DNA of 64,000 nt. It comes from Bugulina stolonifera (Eukaryota > Bryozoa > Gymnolaemata > Cheilostomatida > Bugulidae). Of the stretch, positions 45,209-54,831 are shown one piece after another. Position 1 is the first letter of the stretch; every line of letters starts with the position of its first letter. The notes under the pieces were generated by a model, which saw only the letters and a list, made by a program, of their open reading frames with translations, was not told the origin of the DNA and made no database searches. The stretch lies in the NCBI GenBank assembly GCA_935421135.1, contig OW285193.1:14742099-14806098 (forward strand). Reading direction: 5' to 3'. Position numbers and translations under genes: made by a program.

Positions 45209-46469
45209 CTAGCCTATGATCCCACTGCCTCCTTTGATAAGCGCTATGAGGTCAGCTGTATCTTTGGCTCCCAGTCTTGTCCTGGCGACATCCAAGGCAT
45301 CCAGTAGGTGAGTCTGACCCTTTTTATCTGAAATAGAAGGAGGAGATTGGATAACTCCAATACTGTTAATTGGGCTGTGAGTTGCAGGTGTTAGCTGTGT
45401 ACATCATAGATATAATATAAATATGTTTATATTATATCTATGGTGTAAATACTTGTGGTTTGTTAGATTCCAGCTAGACTGGTTGCTTTTTACATACAAA
45501 TTGGCTGAACCATGTTTTGAAAAATCTAAAATTTGGATTCTGTATTAGCTTTTAGTCATTATAAAACAAAATTATCCCCTCCTGATTCGCTTTTAAAATT
45601 GAGAGAGGACAACTTTTAGTATCTATCAGTCAGTCTGTTTAACACTGCAATTTGCTAAGACAATGGTTATGCTGAGTACTATCCATACCTAAGCAATGGT
45701 TAGCCACTTCAAGGAACTTGTCACAGCATCCCACCTTCTCACAGGGCACCTGGTTCCATGCCACCACCTCTCCTCTGTTGTTGTACACAGGTACTTGAGC
45801 ATGATCCATTCTACCATGATGACAGCACCAGTGGCTGAAAGTACACATAATATGATTTATTAAGCTGCAAGTTTCACTTTTCTAAAATAGGGTGTATTTG
45901 TGACGAAATTGGCTACTCAACTTAGCTAAGTGATGCCGGCAGCCTTTCCTCACATTGCAAATGCAGTTGTATTGGGAGACTGTGCTCCAAAAAATTAATT
46001 ATGGCCATATTACATGTGTGAAAAAATTCAATGTCAATTGAGTTGCCAGCAATTTGATGTTGCTAAGTTGGCAATACGTCTTGCCATTCTACATTATTGT
46101 GATGTAAAATTTATTTCTACCATAATATAAATTGCATTTTACTCAGTTTGTACTTTGCATTCCCTGACATACCATCGTAGAGGCTAAGGTAAAGCTGTGG
46201 TGAATTATACTCATGTCCAATTGCAGATAAAGAGAAGACTAGAGAGATGTTACCTCAATGTCTACTTACTCGTCTCCAGCTCTGGTTCTGTCCAGGTATA
46301 AAACCAACCTTCTCAACTCAGGGTTAAGGTCTGCGTCCGTCATATTAGCCAGAGTATCCCAGAACTTGAGTGGGTACGTATCACTTACCAGCCCCAATGT
46401 GATAGCATTTCTACTGAATGCCACTGTCGTGTACACAAGGACACATACTACCAAAGCTATTTTCAGCAT
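45209..46469 (-). CDS. Small secreted cysteine-bearing protein, unrecognised
   Basis: Exons 46469-46270, 45834-45689 and 45327-45209 join in phase to 154 residues. Residues 1-18 (MLKIALVVCVLVYTTVAF) are a convincing signal peptide. Exon 2 encodes a Cys-rich patch with HWCCHHGRMDH, VPCEKVGCCDKF and ANHCLG, giving six cysteines in about 45 residues. The C-terminal exon is helical in character (LLDALDVARTRLGAKDTADL) and ends GGSGIIG. I do not recognise the family. It lies between the carboxypeptidase and the actinoporin-like gene, both also minus-strand and entering the secretory pathway, but separate introns and spacing argue against a shared transcript. The gene model is supported by consistent splice phases. 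Confidence 0.65.
45405..45442. repeat. 17-bp perfect hairpin in an intron
   Basis: CATAGATATAATATAAA and its exact complement surround a TATG loop, in the second intron of the small secreted protein gene. Confidence 0.85.
45566..45617. repeat. Imperfect member of the AGTTGTC hairpin family
   Basis: AAAATTATCCCCTCC and GAGAGAGGACAACTTTT pair with a few mismatches across a loop of about 20 bases, in the same intron as the palindrome at 45,405. Confidence 0.55.
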
Positions 46470-47087
46470 CTTTGTCTAAATCATTCAAGTGATAAAGAAC
46501 TACTCAATGTACAAATTTCACACTATATATTCCCATCGCTCAAAATCCCTCCATGAAAACCCAGTAAATAGTTTTCATCACAAGCAAATGCAACAACATA
46601 ATGCTGTTCTATTTTGATCAGATCTAAAAGTTTAATATGTTGATAAATAGAGTTACTTACAATGTCAGGTAAATCTGCTTAAGAAGATGGGCATCAGATC
46701 TACTATGTTTCTAAAGATTTTGAAATAGGAGGGTATTTCATTATAATATCACAGAATTATCAACGTGAGAATCAACAGGTGCCTCATTGAACATGGTGCT
46801 GCTACCTTGATGATTCAATCTTTGCTGGTGAAGGTTTAACTGTATAATGAATAGCAATACAGACACTTTAGTGAATGTAAAGTACATGTCTAACTCTAGA
46901 ACCTTCTGACCAAAGCTCAAGTTGTAGAGAAATTATTTCTGCTCATATCAGCCCACGAATGTCCACACATAGGCAAACTTTATTCGTCACATGCATACAG
47001 AACTCAATTACAATTCACAAAGTTTTTGGTTAAAATATCTTGAGAATGGAGATGTTAGTAATCGTTCAAGCTGCATGTACTATTCTC

Positions 47088-48244
47088 TCATAACAAATGG
47101 CACATGTAGTACACCAGTATGACTCCTAGAAATATTAACCCCTGCACTACTGTCTGCGTTCCAGATGTACACGTACTTTCTATATCCAATACTTCATCCA
47201 GGTATTCTTGTTCATCCACTATTTCCACTTTGTGGTGGAAAATATCTTCTGCGTTAGTTGGGAACAGTCTGATAGAGATGTTACAATGGTGGCTGGAGGT
47301 CATCATGCCTTGAACACAAAGATGTTTGTAGCAGCACTGTAGTGGTACCAAGTCATTGTAATACTCGCTGACACCAAGGAATGGTAGCGCTTGATCTGGT
47401 TTACTCGTAGCATGATCTCTCAGCCAACCTGAATGTTTGTCGATCCCAGATAGGAAACCAAGACCTAGTCTGTTTGGTTTTTGTGAAGCGCTCTTGTGGG
47501 GTACCCTCCAATATATGATTAGTTTCAACCCTGCTTCCGGTAGATTAAATCCTGCTAAGCCTTCTGACTGGCCAAAAACAGGTCCTCGAGCACTTAAAGC
47601 TTCCTTAGACCCACCAATCACGTCTCCTGTAAGCTCTGTTATCTCTCCTGATATTCTTATAAACTCCGGGTTGGTAAGATGTGACTTGTTGGTGTAGTTC
47701 TCTATGTTCAGTAAGGCTACACCTTCATCCTCTACTGCCCACTCCTTGAACGACTGGATAGCGGAAACTAGACCGGTTCCGACTCTCAACAGCACACTTA
47801 TCGTACCTGGTGGATGTTATGTAACCAGCATTATATCATGCTGTGTTCAGGGACTAGGTCAGTAGGAGGTATAATATTTATTCAAATATAAAAATGTTAT
47901 TGCAGTTCTTTGAAATCGGCTTTTGGTATTGCTATTGCTTCAGCACTTTTACAATAGTGAAAAACTTGGTTTGAGTGAGCCTTTCGGCAATTACATGTAG
48001 CTCTAGATGGTTGAATCTAACGTGTGACTGTTTCAAAACATCATTTGGAAGAAAAGTAGATCTTAGAATGAAAATGAACATTACCTAGCCAATCAAAGTT
48101 GCCCCCACTGGCTAGAACTTTTGGAAGGAGATAGCAGGTCAGGGTAGCTATAAGCACAGATATAAGTACAGTCCTCATCCTCCTCAGCCTCTCTATTGAA
48201 ATACCACAAGGTCTTCCAAAATAGCCTGTGATTCTTCTTTCCAC
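47088..48244 (-). CDS. Actinoporin-like protein with N- and C-terminal hydrophobic segments
   Basis: Actinoporins are pore-forming beta-sandwich proteins, and actinoporin-like relatives occur across animals, plants and fungi (family knowledge). Exons 48244-48085 and 47806-47088 join in phase to 292 residues. The family pattern is seen as a TNPEF--SG strand, a following GLAGF segment, a WRVP strand pair and a late GMMTSS block followed by an alternating Ile strand. The aromatic cluster that binds phosphocholine headgroups after the conserved V-P is not visible. Residues about 25-46 are a hydrophobic signal or anchor, after a basic stretch; an internal Met at residue 23 could be the real start. 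About the last 20 residues are a hydrophobic stretch, suggesting membrane attachment, which secreted actinoporins lack. Activity cannot be judged from sequence. Confidence 0.72.
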
Positions 48245-48314
48245 TAATCACCAATGTATTGAATCTGCAGAAGTAAATAAATACTATTTATATGCACTAC
48301 ATTTTATTACGCGT

Positions 48315-48358
48315 AGTTATCCTCTCTTGTTTTGTTGGGAAAAAGAGAGAGGATAACT
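48315..48358. repeat. Member of the AGTTRTC hairpin family
   Basis: AGTTATCCTCTCTT and AAGAGAGAGGATAACT are almost perfectly complementary with a 14-base loop, 70 bases upstream of the actinoporin-like start codon. Confidence 0.85.
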
Positions 48359-49766
48359 TTCAAAATAATGAACATGATTTGTACTTGTGTCATGCAACTG
48401 GTTCAAGTTACGTGTATAATATGTCCATGCAGTTTATGGCATTTTCTGATTGATCCTGAATATATTTTATCATGTTGATTAGTCTTAGGGAATACAATAC
48501 AATATACGAAAGCAGCTGTTTGAATTTTCAATACAAATAAAAATACATATTCTTCCTGAGTATAGAGTCAGCCTTAGATATTACTAACTTATCCTGTTTA
48601 TTTTAGGAAGATGTACTTCAAAGGAATGAGATTCTCATACATTAGTCAATCTGTTTGCTACCATGGAGGGAAGGATTCAGGCTAGGTAATGTTATAACAG
48701 GAATATATAGCAATATAATATAATAAATGAGAAGGCAGAGCTGGTACCTTATAGTATATACTGGATGTAGGCACTTACTTGCACTATTCCTCACTTGCAT
48801 AAAGACCTAGATGTAAATACTTGTAGCAGTGTTGATTAGTAGTAGCAAACTTTGCATATAAGGCTATAATGTACAAGCATGTACTTTTGCTATGAGCCAA
48901 GGATAGTTGTAACTAGGATTACATAATACATGTTTATAGAGTGGTTGCTAGTGACAACACAGACTTGGGCTATAACAGTATTATCATGTAGGCATGCAAT
49001 AAGGAGTTGGCTACTCTCTGAAATGATAACAGGGTGGCAACACCACAAAACACATTTGCATTGAAATCAATAGTATACATGTATATTTTGTGATAAAAAG
49101 TTGTTCTAGACATTATTTATTTTATTTATTGATTTTATCAACTACATGTATCTAATTGTCATTGTCTAAATATTAGAAATTTGATAAGTATTCATCTCTA
49201 ACTACTTTTTATCACTCAACTACTTCCCCACACTAACAACTTCAAATTCATTGAGTTTAAATTTATCAGATGGCAAAGAGACTTGTTTAAAATCTAATAA
49301 GTTAGTGAGCTTGCGGTGGTAAAAGAATGTAAACCAGTTATGAAAAGTCCTCTAGAGAGACGAGCATAATTAATGGAAAGCATAATTAATGGGGGAGGTG
49401 AATAGTACCCGATCTGACTCTATGCTCATATCTACCTTCCTGGTTTATTACACCATATAAATATATTTACATGTACTTCAGTGTTAGAAGTGCACCGTTT
49501 GAGGTGGATACACTTTCTGGTGGTGGTACAGCTGGTGGTTTGAAGTTGCTGTAAACCCAATTATTTAATTAGAAGATGTTCAAAGGTTCAATTCTAAAAA
49601 TTTCGCAAGTTAGAAAGAGTTGGCAGAGCTTCTCATTCTGTTAGTTAAAAACTGTAGTACATTGCATTCAGACTTGTCAACCTGCTGTTCTTTGTGCTCC
49701 AAACTTGTCAACTTATTTTACTTTGCATTTGCAGCCAGATCTGTAAATCTCAAGTCTTGGTTACTA

Positions 49767-49895
49767 CTTACACCTACATATAACGAAGACACACCTACAC
49801 ATAAGGAAGACACACCTACATATATAATGAAGACACACCTACACATAAGGAAGACACGCCTACATATAAGGAAGACATACCTACGTTATAAAGAA
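49767..49895 (+). repeat. 21-bp tandem repeat
   Basis: About six imperfect copies of ACCTACATATAAGGAAGACA. The unit is a multiple of three, so it keeps a 113-codon frame open; that frame is judged an artefact. Confidence 0.9.
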
Positions 49896-50183
49896 CACTC
49901 TGTACAGGTGAGGTGCGAAACAAACCAGAAAACTCAGACAGTGGGAGAAGAAGATGGATGATATTGAACTATGGGATACATGTGATTCAATTACATCAGA
50001 TCCCAGTCTTAGGAATAGTGACTGCAGCATAGTCTTGATGTCATTAACTAATTTCTTCCTTTGAAAGGATGAGGCCAGTGGGACTTTACTGTAAGGTAAT
50101 GTTCAACACTAACATGAGCATAATAATAGCAGAAGACCATGCTCATTCCTGTGTAGTCAGCGCCAGTGTGTAATTAAAACTGG

Positions 50184-50218
50184 AGTTGTCTACTCTTGAA
50201 TTTTAAGAGCAGACAACT
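50184..50218. repeat. Member of the AGTTGTC hairpin family
   Basis: AGTTGTCTACTCTT and AAGAGCAGACAACT pair at 13 of 14 positions with a 7-base loop, about 400 bases left of the foldback element. Confidence 0.9.
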
Positions 50219-50616
50219 TTAAAAACATTCCTTGCAAAAACTTCAGTTTTATATTGATGATATAATATAATATTTCCTTGTGTTATAGGTGACTGTGTTA
50301 AACAAGGAAGACAAGGACTAGAGCATCACCACAGATGTTAGATGGAATGGAAACATCTACACATTTGCTCGCCAACACTAGGTATGCATTTACTTCTAGA
50401 CTTTTCATTCTACTGCTTAGTTACTATTCAATCAGTTATGTCCAGTACTAGTTCTTCCAATAATATAAATTAAAATTTCACTTATGATTCTCAATTTTTC
50501 GCCATAATATTTGTAGAATCTCTAGAAGCTGAAGACGAGATGATGTCATCTTGCAGTAGTAGAACGCAGAATGGATACGGTCAAATACAAACACATTGTA
50601 CATCCTGTTTTATCAT

Positions 50617-52725
50617 AGTGTTTTTGCCAGTCATCTGGCTACAGACACAGTGGTATTAAAGAAGGAGATATGCTGCTTATATACACACGCTGACACACAT
50701 AACTACATGTAATCTCTTAGCTTATGTTCCTGAATCATCCAATGTACCCTCATGACTTGTCTACATGTACATGGTGAGTGGAGTCCATCCTGCTTGTTTA
50801 GGGTCCCTGTAGGATCTCGGCTAAACCAATCTGTTCCTTAAAACACAGGTTACCCTTCTGGTTGCTGGGCTGTTTGGAGTTCCTCTGCCTACCTCCTACA
50901 GTTCATGTTAGAACTGATGTCTATGTCATTTAGTGATCATGCTATACTTCTCAGTCCTGTCACAGCACTCGGTTACTGTGGGATGTTATACGACTTCTGG
51001 ATCAAGCTGTGAAGTTGGTTTTGGTGAGTCCCATAGTATGGTTCTACCTAGATGTTTGTGGTTACTACTGCATGGCAAACCACACCTCTTTGAAGGGAGT
51101 GTGGTCTTTAGATACCATTGTACTGATAACAACTCTTGTTATAGTTGGAAAGGGTATCATGAAATCTGAAAAATTAATCAAAATCGTAACCCAGTTGATA
51201 AACTCCATACTGATAGCACCCTGTACCCTATTTATTTTTACTTATCAGTTTGTCATGCTCCATAACCATCTTTACTTCCTGGTTTATTACACTCTGTAAT
51301 TATCTTTACTTTCTGGTTTGTTATGCTCTATAATTATCTTTGCTGCCTGGTTTGTTACACCTTGTAATAATCTTCACCTCCTGGTTTGCCACACCCTGTA
51401 ATGATCTTTACTTCCTGGTTTGCCACACCCAGTAATTATCTTGACTTCCTGGTTTGCCATTATCTTTACTTTGGTTTGTCACACCCTGTAATAATCTTTA
51501 CTACCTGGTTTGTTATGCTCTATAATTATCTTTACTTCCTAGTTTGTTCTGCTCTATAATTATCTTTACTTCCTGGTGTGTTACCCCCTATAATTATCTT
51601 TACTTCCTGGTTTGCCAAACCCTGTAATTATCTTTACTTCCTTGTTTGTTATGCTCTGTAATTATCTTTACTTTCTGGTTTGTTATGCTCTATAATTATC
51701 TTTGCTGCCTGGTTTGTTACACCTTGTAATTATCTTTACTTCCTGGTTTGCCACACCCAGTAATTATCTTTACTTCCTGGTTTGCCACATCTTTACTTTG
51801 GTTTGCCACACCCTGGAATTATCTTTACTACCTGGTTTGTTATGCTCTATAATTATCTTTACTTCCTGGTTTATTGCACCCTATAATTATCTTTACCTCC
51901 TGGTTTGCCACACCTAGTAATGATCTTTACTTCCTGGTTTGCCACACCCAGTAATTATCTTTACTTCCTGGTTTGCCATTATCTTTACTTTGGTTTGCCA
52001 CACCCTGTAATTATCTTTACTTTCTGGTTTGCCACACCCTGTAATTATCTTTACTTTCTGGTTTGTAACACCCTATAATTATCTCTACCTCCTACTGCTG
52101 CTCCTTCTGTTACCATGGTCACATGTAATCACATGGAGTTTATTAGCTGGATTATAATTTTGAAAATGTTTAAGATTTTTCCATAGTCTTGCCAACTATG
52201 ACACAGGGTTTGTTGTTAGCACAATGGGTTCTGAAGGTCACACTTTCCCTAAAGAGGTGTGGTCTGCCATGTAGTAGTAACCACAAGCACTGGGGTAGAA
52301 CCTGCTATAGGACTCACAGAAGCTGACTTCACAACCAGATACCAGGGTCTGTAACATCCCACAGCAAGTGTTTTGACAGGAAAATTAGTATAACTTAGTC
52401 ACTGGATGACATGAACATCAGTTCTAACATGACCTGTAGGGGGTAGGCAGAGGCACTCTATCCAGCCCAGCAACCAGAAGGGTAACTTGTGTTTTGAGGA
52501 GCAGATTGGTTTAGCCGAGATCCTACAGGAACCCTAAACAAACAGGATGGACTCCACTCACCATGTACATGTAGACAAGTCATGAAGGTACATTGAATGA
52601 TTCAGGAACATAAGCTAGAGGTTACATGTAGTTATAACGTGTATCAGCATGTGTACTATCAAAAGCAGCATATCTCCCTCATTCCTATTTTGTCTGTAGT
52701 CAGCAAAGTGTTTCTATGCTTGTAT
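50617..52725. mobile_element. Foldback-like element with long inverted arms around a minisatellite
   Basis: The left arm (about 50,617-51,220) reappears, diverged but colinear, as the reverse complement in the right arm (about 52,130-52,725). For example, GGTGAGTGGAGTCCATCCTG at about 50,773 is matched by CAGGATGGACTCCACTCACC at about 52,544, and matches extend past ACTACATGTAA and GGAGATATGCTGC at the outer edge. Between the arms lies an array of roughly 35-base units (about 51,280-52,085). This architecture matches foldback elements described in flies and sea urchins. No transposase frame is present, so the copy is non-autonomous or an old foldback structure. Exact ends and target duplication are not resolved. 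Confidence 0.75.
51280..52085 (+). repeat. Minisatellite core of the foldback element
   Basis: About 20 or more variants of a unit containing TAATTATCTTTACTTCCTGG followed by TTTGYYACACC or TTTGTTATGCTC. Variants are interspersed and suggest block duplication: the segment near 51,330-51,480 resembles that near 51,680-51,830. Confidence 0.95.
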
Positions 52726-53352
52726 TATATTTTTTGCTTATTTTGTTACATTTTTAGTTTTATTGTGTTGTTTTTATTCACAAAAAATTCATAGAAATTT
52801 TATTTTGCAACAATAAAAAATGGTAGCCAAAATGACAACTATAAACGCAACATTCAGTCATATGTTATGAACTAGTAAACACAAAATAGTATAAAACTTC
52901 AGCAATTAGCATTAATACCAACTAGAACACATACAGTAAACTTCACTTATATACATCTGTTAGAGACATTTAACTCACCATTATTACATCTTAAAAGGTT
53001 AATTTTTACAAAATAAGAAGCTACTTCGCCTATTTCAACATTTCAAGGTAAATGTTTGAAGTTAGCTGCTCTCTGCTTTCTCAGTCTCCAAGAGGAAGTA
53101 ACTCTCATTACTAACAGATATATTGCTCTTGTACAACTCTTTGACTGGTTGGTAGGTGTCCCCTCACTGAACTGTAACTGCTTTTCACCAAATCTATCTT
53201 CCTGTGCTGGTGAGATGCTGGTAGGGTTGGCAGTCTGAAAGAGTGTATGAACCAAATAACTGAGAGGTATCAAGCACTAACTTGTATCAACTAAAGTGAA
53301 CATGGCTAGGTTATACAGTCAATGCCTGTACTGAAGCACCCCAAAGAACCAA

Positions 53353-53988
53353 CTAAATTAATATAAAATAATAAGGAATAAATAGTTTAAAATAGCAGAA
53401 AATGGCTAATGTAAATTGTCTAGAGCTGTAATGGTGTTGAATATCTGAATGATAAGTAATGTTGAACAATTTTTCAAATAGTTTATCAGCATTAGGACAA
53501 TTAGTGCATGGATCATCTTTGCCATAATTCTGGCCACCCTAAGGAAAAGCTGTTCAATAGTGTTTTGCAAATACAGTAGATGTATGAAGAACAGATTTAT
53601 ATTTATAAGCAAATTATGATAAGACAAAGTTATTATAATTTCCCACCACACTATCTCTTGGGGCCAACTGACCCATGTCCAGCTGCTGTTCTCATTTGTA
53701 TACTTGCTACTACCACTAAGACCTAGGTTCAGTGCTGGATGGGTAACTTTGATAAAGAGCATGACAAGTTGTATTTGAATTGTAACTGAGCCGTTAGATA
53801 TATTCATGATTTGGATTTGAATATGTTTAGAAGTAAAACACAAACACATCAAAAATGGGTGAACTAAAGAGAAACATTATTCAGTAAGTGTAGTTTACCT
53901 GGATAGTCTTTTGTAGCTGCATACATTAATCCTGCACCATTTACTTCACCACTACCCACATCCACAACCATTTCCACCATATTGGAAC
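53353..53988 (-). CDS. Unrecognised gene, 3' exons only
   Basis: Three minus exons (53988-53899, 53746-53673 and 53538-53353, the last ending in TAG) have good splice sites and compatible phases, giving about 116 residues. The frame enters with one base left over from a missing upstream exon. Readable motifs are DVGSGEVNGAGLMYAATKDY, NLGLSGSSKY, SSWTWGGQNYGKDDPCTNCP and a hydrophobic last 20 residues. I do not recognise the family. Upstream exons must lie between 53,989 and the GMC stop at 54,832 or be lost; none was found with a matching phase. A gene remnant is possible. A separate open stretch at 53,043-53,230 (minus) could be an alternative last exon. Confidence 0.4.
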
Positions 53989-54831
53989 CTGAAAGTGGAA
54001 AGCTAGGAAAGCTATTCTTCAAGAAGAAAAAAACAGCTAGCCTTAGAACTAATCACAGAATAAGCCTAATTTTAATCCTCAGTTTGGGCTTGGTATGAGC
54101 CTTATCCACCCACTGTTTGGGATGGACCAGAGGCTAGTGCAATATTGAGCACTACTATTGTCAAGACAGTCTGCAGGTAAACATCAGTTAGGTTTGGCTG
54201 TAGAAACTTGACAAGAGCAGTTGTACACAGTCTATAGTGAATAAGAAAAGTAAAGAACCTACCATCCTACACTCCCATTCTTATGGCGTCCTCTCCACTT
54301 TATAATAGATGCCTCCTCCGAAATGCTTCCTCTGTTGATATAAAGTCAACATTATCACATCCACATCAGTGAATCCCATCTGCTAAATCTAAGAGCAAAC
54401 AGGGAAATATAGGCAAAGAGGGAATGATCTACTGCATGATTAGCTTTTGTTCATCAGGATTTGTCTCCCCCCAGTTTATATACATCCACACAAATTACAA
54501 CTTTCCTGGTAACTATGAAAATAACATAACTACAAATATATTCAAGTTGTAAACTAATTCCAGCTAGATTAGCATACAGGAATAATTGTTCTCAGTGAAT
54601 GTGGTTAAAGTTGTTACTTACCAATGATTAATTCAGCAGACATGCAGAAACAGTTGAGCACTCACTTGTAACAGATAAACAGTTTCTTATTTTTTTACAA
54701 TTAGAATCAAAATGGTATAAACACAGTAAATCTACTGACAAATGCAGAGAAATTATGTGTATTAGAGTGATAGTCCCCAGAGAGTCCAAGAAATAATGCA
54801 GCTACACTATTCTGGTAAAAAATGAATCTCA

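Larger units (their letters stand above)
48245..50616. other. Intergenic interval without a supported gene
   Basis: No phase-consistent exons were found. It holds a hairpin-family member (48,315-48,358), a single isolated copy of the foldback element's internal unit near 49,433 (CTTCCTGGTTTATTACACC), a 21-bp tandem repeat (49,767-49,895) and another hairpin (50,184-50,218). Confidence 0.5.

Noticed and set aside
54290..54385. Possible extra minus exon upstream of the unrecognised gene end (GFTDVDV segment)
   Set aside because: No donor leaves the one-base phase required by the next exon; resemblance to peroxidase sequence was only superficial.
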